Of a stretch of DNA of 64,000 bases, positions 35,228 to 48,070 are shown piece after piece. The DNA lies in assembly GCA_023515745.1 (NCBI GenBank), contig JALECJ010000254.1, positions 2,046,001 to 2,110,000 of the forward strand, written 5' to 3'. The notes below the pieces were generated by a model. That model had not been told where the DNA came from. It made no database searches and saw only the letters and a list, made by a program, of their open reading frames with translations. The first letter of the stretch is position 1, and each line of letters opens with the position of its first letter. Source of the stretch: Amoeboaphelidium protococcarum. Lineage: Eukaryota; Aphelidiomycota; Aphelidea. The translations under genes and the position numbers were made by a program.

Positions 35228-36940
35228 ATGAACCATTTACCCATGGGTTTTCATTCTGTCAAAAGATTTCGAATGATATTTGCTGCAGCTGCAATGACGA
35301 TGCTTGTGGTATCAACCGGCGTGCCTGAATTGTACGCGACTCAACAATCTGATGACCATCGTCTCGGTCAGAATGAAATCTTTGGGTTAGTTAATGAACA
35401 AGCAAATTTTGGTGAGCCTATCCACCAGAAAGTGACCGAGTCTTCGTCTCATTACCTAAAAAGAGTGTCCATTCTATGTGGTGGGAGTGATTTTCAGCTT
35501 AATCTCAACATGCAGGCCCCATCATCGCAAAGAAGCGATTGGTGCCGTGATATGATGATTGTTGCTCATGTGTATCATGCCTTGAAGGAGCTTATACCTT
35601 TCGATGCGGAAGAAATTGTGTCCAAACGCGAAATTCTGGTAAAGGAGTTTTAATATTTGAAACCGGTTGTCCGTAGGCTGAGTCTAGTCATCAACTATAT
35701 CGGTTAGTCTTGGAATGATCAGCTATTCACTCTAAAATTCCATTTTTTGCAGCACAGAGACCCCTATAAGCGCACTCTTTATGAGCCTGATACAATCGCC
35801 AATGTTGTTCCTAAGAGTCTAATGAATCTTCGCGTCATTAAGCAGCTGTTGGTAGACATTAGTCATGTAGATAGCACTGGCTGGGGCGGAAGTTATTTAA
35901 AGGGTAACATCATGGATTCAAGCGATGTAATTCAGTTTAGTTCAATCTAAATAAATAACTTTGCGAACCTGAAGCATTAGTTTCTTTAAGAAAAGTCTTA
36001 GTTCTTAACTGCTTTTAACATATAGCCTCTGTTTCTACTGACTATCGACTTGCACGTGCGACAGGGAGTAGAATATTGGCCTATCGATATTGATGAAGAA
36101 CACAGATCTGCTTTATAAATGGCCACTAGAGTACGCGTTACAATGGAAACCGACAGCTAGTTTGATTGGGTCGGGCGAGAGCTGAAAAAACTATTCCCAG
36201 GTAACAATATTGAATGGATTATTGCTGTCAAGGATGATTATTAGTAGTATCCGTTTACGTTTTTGGGATATCAAATTGACTTGCAGACTTAATATGGTTT
36301 TGTGGATTTAAAGGTCAACTAGAAAGCATCTGAATACAACATCTATGACTGCTAATACGAGGGTGTCTGTATTGAATAACTGATTTCTCCAGGCTCTTTG
36401 CGCATACAGTTTTTTTGGGACAATTTAATGCGAAGTAAAACGTGGCCTATGGATTCTAATTCATTTTTGCGTAAGCGCTTGCCGAAAGACATCGAAGACT
36501 TGCAGCTGATACTCGATATGGAGTCATCTGAGATCAATTATAATTATTTGCAAGTATGGTTGAAGATAAATCTCTAGATTCCCGCATACCGTTATACTGT
36601 CATTCTGAAGCTGCGTGGCCTTGCATAAACCGAATTGGCTGAAAAGATTAAAGAGATCATCTGGAATGATGCCGCTGTACAACAAAAGTCTGTAATTGTC
36701 TTTTATTCCGCCATGGATGATCAATACTTATATTAAGTGCGCCAATTGTATCCATTGATTCCACCGCAAGTGTCCCAGATTTTTTATTATGGAGAGTTAA
36801 CGGATTAAGATGATTTAACTGATAAACCTGATTCCGAAGATCAAAACCTGGTATCTGTGCAGAATGATAAGCAAACATCTTCAGCCTTCTAGCGATTGAA
36901 GCCGAAGTTTCGAAATGCATTCATTAGAAAATTGACTTGA
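35228..36940 (+). CDS. Secreted or lumenal orphan protein, 570 aa
   Basis: One continuous frame from ATG 35228 to TGA 36938-36940 with some 30 TAA/TAG codons as Gln. A basic N-region followed by MIFAAAAMTMLVVSTGVPELYA (residues 16-37) is a classical signal peptide. I recognise no domain in the rest. It is mixed alpha/beta in look, with several Trp-containing blocks (STGWGGSYLKG, SQFDWVGRELKKLFPGNNIEW, IQFFWDNLMRSKTWPM) and four or five Cys, and no second membrane helix. The C-terminus is acidic then basic (QRLKPKFRNAFIRKLT). It may be a lineage-specific secreted protein; no function is assigned. Confidence 0.7.
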
Positions 36941-37205
36941 AATGATACATAGTAAACTATACATTTTTTTCATGAAGAATAATAATTTTGGTTGTCTGAA
37001 ACTATAGGAAAGATGTACTGTATTTAAATGCAGAATCAGAATCTAACGATTGACATCGCGCATGTGTTCTGGAGCGTTTCCTTCCTTTTCGCGTCTCGTT
37101 TCTTCTTTTCTTCTTCTTTTCTTCTTCGTCCAATTGGCATATATTATAGCCGATTCAATTTGATAGTTGGTACTTAATATATATTGTGCTTGGAAATAGC
37201 ATATA

Positions 37206-39368
37206 ATGGACTCTCAGCGGTTGGAAGAGATTTTATCGGATGATTTTGATGTTTCTAAATTGACGATTCCTAATATAAAGAGTATCCTCCTGCACTTTGA
37301 TGCTCTCCCTCAGAAGCAGTAGCTACCCAATGGCACACCTATGCGCAAGAATGATTATGTGCAGACATTTCGCTCTCAGATTCATGATAAAAGGCAGTAG
37401 TTGCGTAAAAAGTATTTAAATGTCAAAGGATCTGCTCGTGGAATTTAGGCTGTGAATGAGCGTGGTAGTCCATAAGGCGCGCTTGAAGATGTAGAGTATC
37501 AGAAGGAGAATGTGCGATCATCCACATCTTCAGTATCTAAATCTAGTAGTAACAGAAATAAGAAATAGTCTCCTTAGTAGACTGCTGCATCTGTAGATCC
37601 TTTTGACAATCCATTCTAGAGACGGCGTTCGCTCAATTATCAATCCATGCTTGCTGATGGTAGTAGTGATGATATTAACATTGTTGAGCACGCTGGCTAT
37701 CAAGAATCACCTTCTGATGAGATTGAGGTTGGTGACCGTGGGCGTGGCAGATCATCTTCTCTTAAAAAGAGAAAATCTTTGGGCAGAGTCGCCCAGAAGG
37801 CAACCAAAAAGTATACAGTCTCCTCTGCTCAAGACGCTTCTGCTTAAACTCCTAAGGAGGAACAAGATTATTCATCTGCGAATAATGTCAGAGGCAAGTC
37901 TCCATCTTCTGCGAGACGAAGAAGATCAAGTTCGCGTAAATCTGGACAAGGATTGCCTTTAAAGTTTATCAGCCCCACTATTCCATTTCCTATTGCCGGA
38001 TATTCAGATGTAAGTGAGGTTTTGAAGAAGGCTAAGAAGGATGCTACTGTTGTACCTACTATGAGCGGACGAGATAAGTTTGTCGTCTTGGCAAAGGTCG
38101 CGATTGCTTTATTTAGTCTAGTTATAGCGTTGGCGTCAATTCACTTATAGCGCTGGAAGAATGTTCCTTATTGCGCACCAGATAGTTCTAATGCGACGTA
38201 TATTCTCAGAACGTATAGAGGTATTCCGCTCACTTGGGAATTGCCTGAATGTAGACCTTGTCCTCCTCATAGCATCTATCTCGCCCCTTTTGGTCTGAAA
38301 TGTGAGGCTGGATACTTGTTATATCCTCAGGAGCATGTCACACTGTTGTAAGCTATCAATCCGCTGACTTATCTTCTTCCGCCTCGCTGTGTTGCTGATA
38401 CTATGAAAGGTGAATATGTTGATAAAATGGTCTCTGATGTCGTGTCACTATTGGCAAATCATGATGGTGCAGTGATTTGTGGTGAATCTGATGATGCTCA
38501 AGGAATGTTAGAGTCTACTCTTAAATCTTTGATGGCGAAAAAGTATATCAAGTTGAGTCATGAGAGATTTTAAGTTTATTGGAATGCCACTCTTAATGAG
38601 ACCTAAAAGGAATAGTAGCAATTGCCTATCGAATTACGCGCTTCTGGCTTGGGGACTGTGTACTTTTCTAGAGAACCTAACTATTCTCCCTTGTGCCGCA
38701 TTACTATATTCATAAGAGATTCTATTGAGTACTTTAAGTATCATCTCGTTGCATCGTTGGTGGCGTTAATATCTTTAATCTTTGGTTACTACAGATACAT
38801 GTCTAATGTTGCGTATTCTCAAATGGTTGAGCATTATGTCGATGCTGTGAAGACGCTGTTGATAGAGTAGGAAAAGTTGTTTAGAATCCATAAGACTGTA
38901 GATTCTGCCGCTTTATCTCAGTATCAACTGCGCGACTTTGTCCTCTCCAAAGACTTTTCAAAGTTGAAGGATCGTATGAAGGTGTGGCAGTCCGTAGTTG
39001 AGGCTTTGATGAACAAGTATGGTGGTGCGTTCGTGAGGGAATGTAACGCCGTTATTGAAGGAGAGGTTCATGATGGCCTCCAATGGATTGGCGGTGGAGT
39101 GTTGAACGATCATCATTTCGCTGGTGGAACCATCAATAATAGTGCTGACTTTGCTTCTGATCGCGGACGATCTGCAAGTAGAACTCCTAAGCAGGATTAT
39201 TATCACTAGGATTAGTATCATGATTAGAGTGCTGCTTCTTGTCACTCTTCTACCTATGGTGATACTAATGGATAAGATTTCGATGACTATAACAGACGTC
39301 ACTCTACTCAGTAGCAATAAAAGTCGTACTATGGATCTGTCAATGGCGTTTACCCAACATTGGAATGA
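37206..39368 (+). CDS. SRC1: Src1/Heh1/MAN1-type inner nuclear membrane protein
   Basis: 720 residues, intronless. The N-terminal HeH/LEM-like helix-extension-helix (residues 1-60: LEEILSDDFDVSKLTIPNIK, then KNDYVQTFRSQIHDK) is the DNA/chromatin-contacting motif of fungal Src1/Heh proteins. A Ser/Lys-rich, bipartite-NLS-like region follows (GRGRSSSLKKRKSLGR). Two membrane helices are visible, around residues 293-315 (KVAIALFSLVIALASIHL) and 513-531 (VASLVALISLIFGYYRYM), flanking a lumenal Cys-containing domain; the C-terminal part matches the MSC (Man1-Src1p-C) layout (SVVEALMNKYGGAFVRECNAV-type). The tail is Gln/Tyr-rich. It anchors chromatin and nuclear pores at the nuclear envelope by homology. 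Confidence 0.85.
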
Positions 39369-39660
39369 ATCAAGAATGATAATAACTGAATGAACTCTGA
39401 TAATAAATTAACCTTAATTGACTATAATTTTTCAGGTGTAATCAAATACTGAAGTCATTGGTCGTTAGTAGATACGAACTGGTAGAAATCGTTCCCATGA
39501 CAACCTGCATGACCGAGTTTGGTTTCTTTCATGATGGTGTTGGCATGGTAAATACAAGTAATGATGATTTTGCATTGGTAAATAGCTCATTGCGAATATA
39601 CTTTGACTATATATATTTTATTAATTTTTGATAGTGTTAACAAAGTCAGTGATATTTGTA

Positions 39661-42600
39661 ATGAATACTGATGAATTTCTGGCCAAGTACAGTGTCCCTA
39701 GTCCGTTGAAGTTCAAACGAGACTCTTCAAAGGCGTCATTCTTGTCTTAGCCTTCTAATGTAGACACTTGGCTTACTAGAACTACGCCAATACAGGAGGA
39801 TTTTATATCATCACCAGATGGCTACATTGATTTTGTTCCTCCACCGCCGCTGTCTGCATCTCCAAGGATGTAATAACCTGGATTCACATCCTCATATTCA
39901 TCATCAATTGCTGCGTCACCGCTGCGTAAGAGAGATACCACTATGTTTGAGATACCTTTTACGGTGGCTGAAAAAGTGCTCGACGATCCTGATACTGTTC
40001 CGCCTCCTGAGCCATTGAGTCCTGTAAAGATATAGGAGTATAGAATGTCTCGTTTGATTCCATAAGATTTGTCACTGTCTGCTTAATAATTGATGCTGTA
40101 CCCTGATCCTCCAAAGTCACCTCTACCGCAGCCTCTGATTGAATATCCCAGCTCATTGCCAATCAATTCTGGTGCTCTGCTTATTCAAGTATCGTCTCAG
40201 AATTCCCTGAATACATCACAGCGCGGTGCAATTACCGCTGCTGTATCCAAGTTGTCACTGCCTGATGATGGCGCTGATGCGTATAGCACTTAGTTGAGTA
40301 CGAGAACTGTGACATAGGGAAATTTTTATAGCTATGATGCCAATTTGAGTAGTGTAGGGTTGGAAGTTGACCGATCAGCCACTCACTACTATGACTTTAA
40401 TGATAATGCTCCGGATGATGAACCTTTGCCCTTAGTGACTGCAAAGAAGTCTTCTCCTACGCCAGTGGCTGAGAGTCAATTTCAAGATGCTGATACTCTC
40501 TTTAAGCCGTAGAATGGTGTTATCGCTTCTTAAGATTAGATTTACGTGTACTCGAATGAAGGTGTCCCCTGCTTATTGTGCGGAATAAGTGACTCGACTT
40601 CAGTGGGAGAAATTGTTGCCAAGTGGGTCAGTGCTTAGATGGCAAAATCTACTGATAGAGGCGGTGATTAGGAGACTGAGATTCCAATACTAGCTCAAGA
40701 TTACGGTCTCGTTATCTTGTAGAAAGATTAACTGAATAAGGTTGTTGATTTCATCGATGAGACTAAGTAGTATGGAAGCCTGACTCCAGAGTCTGTTGAT
40801 GATTTGCTTATTATTCGACGCCGTTCACCTCAACTATTTAATGTGAAGGTGTAGTTTCCTGATAATCAGCATTTGTATGTGTAAAGTTCTCTGTTCACTA
40901 CCACGGAGCATTTGGTGAGAGATCTTGTGAATTAAGTAGTCAGCTCAGGTAATGATGAGATGTAAGCTTTCATCTATGACCACGTACCTGAGGATGTTAT
41001 AGAGAGTCCAAATGCTGTTATTAGGTAATTGGGTATTTGGAGGCTATCTCTTGATTCTAGCGAATAAGTCACTGGATTTCTAAAGATGGACGAGACACCA
41101 TTCACGCCTTTAGATTCTCAGATTCGATACATTTTGAAGCCTATAGGAGCCGACAGTAGTATTGATGATGTAGTGGGCAGTGCAGATTAAGATGAGAACT
41201 GTGTATATAGAGTTTATCTATCAACGGGGTAGTATAGAGGAGTTGTGGCTGCCAGTTAAACGTCTGCAAGTGATCTTTTTAGCGCCTTTTGTAAAAGTTT
41301 AAAGATTTAGAATGGATTAGGGTAGTCGTTCTAGTGGTCACTTGCTTTCATAGATCGCGACACAGACTAAATCTCTGAGATTCATCAGCAGTCAGTGATT
41401 GCTGAAATCGTTAATAACGATGGCTAAAAACATTTGTGTCTTGTCAGAGATGAATAAGGCTTTCAATCTCTAGGTAAAGCATGCGTGATCACTTACCATG
41501 AGATTGAGCGCGTATTCTTTGAATGTGCCTCTAATGCTGTAGCAGACCAGTTTGCGGGTGCGATTCTAGAGGAACTTGCCTCGCTGGATGACATTAAGAG
41601 TGCACTGCTTAGCTATGCATAGTCCATGTCGACTGGCCTGGTAGAGTCTGACGATACTTCAAGTCACAATGATTAATCAGCTCAGAATTCTAATAGTGTA
41701 CAGATGCCTTCTACCATTACATCTAGTGCAACGAACGTGACTTCAAAGCGTACCTCTGTTATTGCGTAAGCTTTTTCAGGCTAAGACAGTGATTTGATTA
41801 AGGACAAGTTGCGAAAGATCTATAGAAATTCTTCTATGGCGTCTAACTTCTCAGAATTGAAGCCACTTGAGGCAGATACAGGTAAATCTACCAAGTCTGG
41901 CGGGTCTGGTGGTATATCCGCGCAATAAGATCAGGATGCGAAGAGGCTGAATAAATTAATATCTGTTCTGGGTCTGCAGGATGAGTAAGATTTGGTAAAG
42001 TATTTGCTAGAAAGTAATAACCCAGTGGGTAGTAGCGATAAAAGTAAATAGAAAGTGGTGTAACTATTGGGCCTCAATGATCCTGGTACATTCCGCAGTA
42101 GGAGAACTGCTGGTGTAATTTCGTAAAGTTCTTTCATGAAAGGTGGAAAGTCGAGTAGTAAGAAGGGTGGAAAGAGCGGACAATCTTCACCCAAAGTGGA
42201 GTCTAAAAAACACAAAACAAGCCTTCGTGTTGGAGGAGCTGTTACTGCGGATGAATAGATACAGAGTTCTAATTCTAAGCCTACAGTTGTCAATAACCAG
42301 TTCTATGCTCGTATCTATCTGACTAATCAGACATACAAGAGTTTGAATTTGCATAAAGACGCACTAGTGTAAGATGTCATCTTATTGCTTATTGAGAGAC
42401 TGAATATTAAGGATGATTATGAGCAGTATACGCTTGTTCAAGATGATGGTGCCACTCAAAATGTTTTGCAAGCGACGTAGAAGGTGTTAGACGTTCTAAA
42501 TTCGTAGAGTAATGGCAGCATTATAGTTTTTAAGAAGAATAAATGTGTACAAAGATCTTCATTGGAGTCTTTAACATCTCTCATGTCCACATCATCCAAA

Positions 42601-44175
42601 GATAGGCCGGATATGCGTAAGTCTGTTGTGTTCAATAGACGTGCTGCTAAAGTTGCTAATATTCTGGGAGTCAATGACAAAAAGGATCAGTTTAATTCAG
42701 AAAATCCTGCAGTGAAGGACATTGTTCACATTTTGAAGACATCTTCAGTAGTCAAGGAGCGTAAAGTTGAAATTGAAGCTATTACAAAGGAAGGATGGCT
42801 GGTGCTGGAGAATGGTAAAGATGGCGTAAAGCCAAAAAATAAGAGCCTTTGGTGCTATATTGAGAATAGCAAGTTTATTGTTACCGAGAAATCTGCCTCT
42901 AAAGAGACTGTATAAGTACTGAATTTACTTTTGAGCGATTGCTTCATACAAAAAGGCTAGTAGGGAAGGTACTGCATTGAAGTTGTTTCCAAACTTAATG
43001 CCGCTGATGTGCATATATTTTACGCAGACTCGGCATCTGCTTGTGATGGATGGATAACGGCTTTAACGGAGACTATTAAACGTAAGTCTGCTGGAGTAAC
43101 TAGTCCGTCTTAGAAGCCTAAAGAGCAAGTTGTGTCCATGGATGATTTTCAAGTGCATAAAGTTTTAGGACGTGGTAAGTTTGGTAAAGTGCTACTGTGT
43201 CAGAAGAAGTCCAATGGTCAGATTTATGCAATCAAAGTTGTTAAAAAATCTGGCATCAGAGATTCTAGAGAGATTCTGAACAACAAGACTGAGAATTAAA
43301 TTTTGCGTGCCATCAGGCATCCATTCATTGTTGGATTGCATTATGCTTTCTAAACTGATACTCGACTCTACCTGGTGTTGGAGTATGTAAATGGAGGAGA
43401 GCTTTTCTTCCATATTAGCAATTTTGGTAGATTTTCTGAGGAGAGAGTTAAATTTTATACTGCTGAGCTATCTCTGGCGCTCCAGTCCCTGCACGGTAAA
43501 GGCATTTTGTATCGTGATCTAAAACTGGAGAACATTCTGCTGGATCGTGATGGCCACGTAAAGTTGACCGACTTTGGTCTGAGTAAGGTTAATTCTGATG
43601 GAGTAGATAGTGCTGATGGTGGTGGCGGTGATGATGATGATGATAGCATCATTGCCGGCACTTTTGAATACTTGGCACCCGAAATTATTGGTGGTCTAAC
43701 GGGCAGTTACGCGGCCGATTGGTGGGCACTGGGTGTTGTCATGTTTGAGATGCTATGCGGCTATCATCCGTTTTACTGTGAGGATCGCGATGAATTGTGT
43801 CAGAGAATTATGTACATTAAAATAGAATACCCTCAGTACGTGTCTGCTGATGCGCGTGATGCTTTACATAGACTACTGCATCGGGATCCTAACAAGAGAT
43901 TATGCTGCGGGTCGAAAGGTGCCATTGAGCTGTAAAAACACAAGTTCTTCAGTTCAATTGACTTTGACTTGCTGTTTAAGAAGGAACTGCCTGTACCATT
44001 CAGACCAGAAGTCAATGATGATCTGGATGTGAAGTATTTCGATGATGACTTTCTTCAGCAGGACATTGGCGACACCCCAGACAGCGTCAATTCCTATCTC
44101 GCCCAGCGGCCTGGAGTGTTTCAAGAATTTGGTTTCAATCAGGACGCGCTCTCAATCAGATCAAAGAAGGCTTGA
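39661..44175 (+). CDS. Giant AGC-family Ser/Thr kinase with RA-like and PH domains
   Basis: 1504 residues in one open frame. The first 290 residues are disordered and Pro/Ser-rich. Several ubiquitin-fold (RA/RBD-like) segments follow at about 295-385, 393-490 and 513-610, and a clearer RA domain lies at 877-960 (FYARIYLTNQTYKSLNLHK, DALVQDVILLLIERLNI). A PH domain covers about 1035-1145 (ITKEGWLVLENG to ACDGWITALTETI). The kinase spans about 1162-1430: VLGRGKFGKVLL, YAIKVVKKS, LYRDLKLENILLDRDGHVKL, TDFGLSKV and GTFEYLAPEIIGG. An Asp/Gly insertion sits in the activation segment just before AGTFEYLAPE. The AGC tail with VFQEFGF resembles a hydrophobic motif. The kinase is closest to the Akt/SGK/S6K group; upstream Ras-family control is inference. 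Confidence 0.9.
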
Positions 44176-44615
44176 AATTCTGCCGTTCTTGATAATAGTT
44201 AGCTCTGATTACTAGCCCTTAGTTTAATGATGACTTGAATAAATATTGCAAACTTGTAACTACCATCTTGACCTTTGAAACGCGATTTCCACTGATAATT
44301 ACCATCTTGACCTTTGTTAGGGCTCTTTTAGGTTTTAAACTCACCAGTGAAGATGACTCCTAGATGATGAATCACCAATCAAATCTGTCACTCACGATCG
44401 CCCTCACAAATCTTGTGTCTCGCAAAATAAGTCAATCTCACACACGCGCGTAAAAGCAGTGAATGAATGAGTGAGTGAACAAATGTTGAGGCGACTTTTG
44501 ATGTGATCGACTGTAACGATTTTCATCATTTTTGATTTTTTATCCCTGATTTATACCATCAACTGTTGACAGCAAAAAAATACATTATCATCCCATTTTA
44601 GATAGTCGTTATTTT
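44176..44615. other. Intergenic region with a 17-bp direct repeat
   Basis: 440 bp between the AGC kinase and the CSC1-like channel. TACCATCTTGACCTTTG occurs twice (44261-44277, 44300-44316). The block also contains ACACGCGCG at 44446 and TGAATGAGTGAGTGA. I see no gene. Confidence 0.5.
44261..44316 (+). repeat. Direct repeat, two copies of a 17-mer
   Basis: TACCATCTTGACCTTTG at 44261-44277 and again at 44300-44316, 39 bp start to start. Both are exact. Possibly a regulatory element or a small duplication. Confidence 0.8.
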
Positions 44616-47237
44616 ATGAACATCTTTGAGATTATAGAGAACGGTACTACACCTCAAGTCGCATCACTGACAGTGGACAGTGGTGTCTAGCTGGTCGGTA
44701 TTCTCACAACTCTGGCTATTGTGCTTGTTGTGGCCACTGCTCTTCTGGCCATATTTGAATTTCTGCGTCATCGTCTACCCACTATTTATTGTGCAAAACC
44801 GCATTATGTAAATGATTATGGATTAAAGCCAGTCAGAATGGGAATATTCGGATGGCTTATATCCGTTATACGACAGAAAGATGATGGGCTTGATAGTATA
44901 ATCGGATCCGATCAATACCTGCATCTAATGATGATGAAATATGGTGCCATGTTCTTCGTGATTATGGTGTTTATCACCTTTATTATTGTCATTCCTTCCA
45001 ATAAATCTGGTGCCATGGGACTGGATGATCTCCAGGGATTATCCATGTCCAACATACGGACTGGTTAGTCGATCCTGTGGGTTCATTACGTCGTGTCTGT
45101 GATTGTAGTCTCATTAGGATGTGGGTATATGTTTCTCATTCACCAGTAGTTCCTTAGCGTCTATAGAAGATTTCTAGTGCGCAAGTACAATTCTAATAGA
45201 CGAGATTCTAGGACTGTACTTCTTAAACATCTTGACCGTGGTCTCCGAGACGAGGTGCGCCTTAGAGCTTATATCGAGTAGTTGGGCATCGGCGAAGTGG
45301 AAGAAGTTAATGTGCATAAGAGATACGGTGCCGTGAGGAGATCAATGCGTAGACGCGATGCAACAACTCGAAGGTTGGAAGGTGCTTATTTCACCTTCTT
45401 CCTCAACATGCTGGATGTTAATGGGTAGATATTAAAGATTACCTAGGAGAAGTTCTAGTATATTAAAAGTAAATATCCTATAAAGCAATTTGTTTAAGAT
45501 GTTCTAGAGGATCAGTCTATTTTGAATCAAGTTGACCCGCAGTATGTTCCACTTGTTCGCAAAGGTGTTCCCTGTATAAATTAGCGCTAATTAAATGCCT
45601 TATCTTATTATCAAGATCAGAAAGAAAAGGCTGAGCAGGAGCTTGATTACATTAGACAGGTCTAGAAGCTGGATGCCAGGTGCTCCACTAATGCGTTTGT
45701 CACTTTTAAGACGGCCAAGTAAGCTATACTTGCATCTTAAGTCAAATTTGGTCTCTAGTCTACTATTAAAGCATCTATGGCTCCGGAACCGCGCGATATA
45801 CTATGGCCTAGTCTTGATGCACAGACGCAATTAAAGGATGGTCGCCGGTTCCTTATTCTGATTCTCTCAATCTTGATTATTATCTTCTGGTTTGTACCGC
45901 TGGCATTCATAACTTCTCTGATCAGTTTGAATTATTTGTCTGTGCTCATTCCCGGATTCGAGGAGTTTGTGAACAGATCGCAATTTCTTCGCAGTTTGAT
46001 AACAAGTGTCCTGCCTCCATTGCTGGTGAATATTCTGATGCAACTTCTCCCCATGCTTCTCTGGTTTGTCACCGGGCTGTAGAAACCAATGACTTTTAGT
46101 AACTGGATGGAGAGTGCAATGAAGAGATACTATGGTTTCCTAGTGATTAATGTTTTGATATTCGTCAGTCTCGGCACCACCTTTCTGACATCTCTGTCCG
46201 TTATTCTGAACAATCCTGCTCGGGTTATACCAATCCTCGGTGTAGCATTGCCAGCCGCCTCCGGTTTCTTTATCAATTATATTGTGCTAACTTTCAGTGG
46301 ATTCGCCTTATAACTCCTATAGCCACCTAAACTTTGGAGTTTCTTCATTTGGCCGTTCCTGAAAACTCCTCGCTAGAAATCCACCAAGCATATGCCACTC
46401 CTCCCCGTACTGATATTTATGGTCCCCATGGAGGCTTTGATATTCACCATTGCCTACGTGTACAGTGTGATTGCTCCTTTGATCACTATCTTTGCCGCCG
46501 CATCTATGGCTCTAAAGTACCTATCATACAAGCACTAGTACATGTACGTATTTAATCCTGTGTATGAAGACGGTGGTCGTTGGTGGTTAAGTGCGCGATA
46601 CTTCTTCTGCACTGCCATATGCATATTCATCATCACCATGTGTGGTATATTTGCTCTCAAGTAGGCGTTCGTCTAAGCTGGTCTTATGTTGCCCTTATTT
46701 GTGCTTGTCATAGCTATTATGCGACACACTAATTATCCTCGACATAAAGTACCGCTAGATATTTTCTCTTATAAGTAGGATTGTATCTCCACTTAATCTA
46801 AACATGATCAATAGAAAAAGAATTAGGATCAAGTGTATAAAGATGTGGAGAGCGGAGAGCCAACATCTTAAAACACCACCAAAGTGGCGGAGAATGTTGA
46901 TCTCCTATTGGATGCTCAAGAAGGTCACACTAGCGCCGATAGTATGCTCACCTCCATCAAGTAATACTATAACACCTCCATCAATGACCGATATATCGAT
47001 CCGTGTATGTACAAGGATATAAAGTTGTGGCTCCCCGATGTGTTGATGCCTTTAGCTGATGCGGAGATTAATTGGAATCTGTGTGGTAAATCCTTGGACA
47101 GCAGTAAGACGTTAAGCAGGGATGCCAAATCCGATCCCGCTGATGGTAACGATGATGATGATGTTGGTAGTAGAGGTGGTGATTTAGGTGACCATAATAT
47201 GAGAACTGCGAACACTAGTGCAGAAACTCTAGTCTGA
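44616..47237 (+). CDS. CSC1: CSC1/OSCA/TMEM63-family osmosensitive cation channel
   Basis: 873 residues, intronless. About eleven hydrophobic helices: one near residue 30, a pair at 108-165, and a block from about residue 410 to 705. The large cytosolic loop between helices 3 and 4 has the RRM-like fold expected of the family (GIGEVEEVNVHKRYGAVRRS, CSTNAFVTFKTAKQA, then APEPRDILWPSL, the highly conserved APEP-DI-W motif). The pore region follows (LISLNYLSVLIPGFEEF, FFINYIVLTFSGFALQLLQ). The tail after residue 720 is hydrophilic. It is expected to be a plasma-membrane mechanosensitive or osmosensitive channel. A standard-code reading breaks it into at least six pieces. Confidence 0.93.
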
Positions 47238-47461
47238 TGAAGTCGATTTACCACATTCTCTATAATTATCGCACTATGATTTGTAATTTATATTAGTAAT
47301 TATTAACACCATTCTGAATAAAAATTGTATTTCACATACATGGCCACTTTATTACTCTCCTTCTTGGTCTTCTCAATAAATAAACCCATTCGATCACAAG
47401 TATCTCTTAGCCATAATCAAACCAGAATTAGATTCAATGAGAGCAAAAGCAGAGTGAAATC
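47238..47461. other. Convergent intergenic spacer
   Basis: 224 bp between the 3' ends of the CSC1-like gene and the Vps3844-domain gene; AT-rich with AATAAA-like signals on both strands (AATAAA at 47319 and TTTATT at 47347). No gene seen. Confidence 0.3.
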
Positions 47462-48070
47462 TCATAGAGCCATCAAAGCACCAACTGCTCCAGCGACTAT
47501 AATAACGAGAGCTAGACTAGTCCACAGGATGATATTGAATGGGACCACGTAATCATTATAAGAACAAGCAAGACCGGTATATCCAGGCTGACACTGACAT
47601 TGATAGCACTGAGAGATGGAATTCTATAAACAACTACCATGACTAGAGCAATTACCCGTATAAGATGAACATGAACTCTCTGATTTAAAGCAGAAATTGG
47701 ACGAGTTTTTAGTATATCCATCGAATGCTCCAAATCGCACTTACTACTACTACTACTACTATTACTATGAAGATGGAGACGACCCACCAGAAGAGAAATT
47801 GTCCGATTATTACTCTTACAAGCCAGACTCTGCTCGCTTATACACAGCGCCATTATATTGCTGCTACTACTAATACTAAGACTACTATTATTAATTTCCA
47901 TTATCCTTCTACTCGGCAGCGTACAGAGATTACAGAAGAGCAGAGTGATTAGCCCGACGATCAGTAATTCGCAACTGCTAATAATCGCTCAGATCAGAGT
48001 CCATGGCAGCCAACACCACAAGTCCCACAACACTGATTATTACTACTACTTGTACTAATATTCTCAACAT
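47462..48070 (-). CDS. Vps3844 (DUF3844)-domain membrane protein
   Basis: 202 residues. MLRILVQVVVIISVVGLVVLAA is a signal peptide. A middle region is almost pure Gln/Ser/Tyr, encoded by runs of TAG/TAA (plus-strand CTA/TTA repeats at 47739-47763). The C-terminal module has six closely spaced Cys (FCFKSESSCSSYTGNCSSHG, then CLQNSISQCYQCQCQPGYTG), an EGF-like arrangement followed by YVVPFNIILWTSLALVIIVA, a single membrane helix. This Cys-rich unit plus a helix preceded by a VPF motif is the Vps3844 domain of fungal ER/Golgi-vacuole sorting proteins. Type I topology is predicted. It is a good pointer to a fungal relative. Confidence 0.8.
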
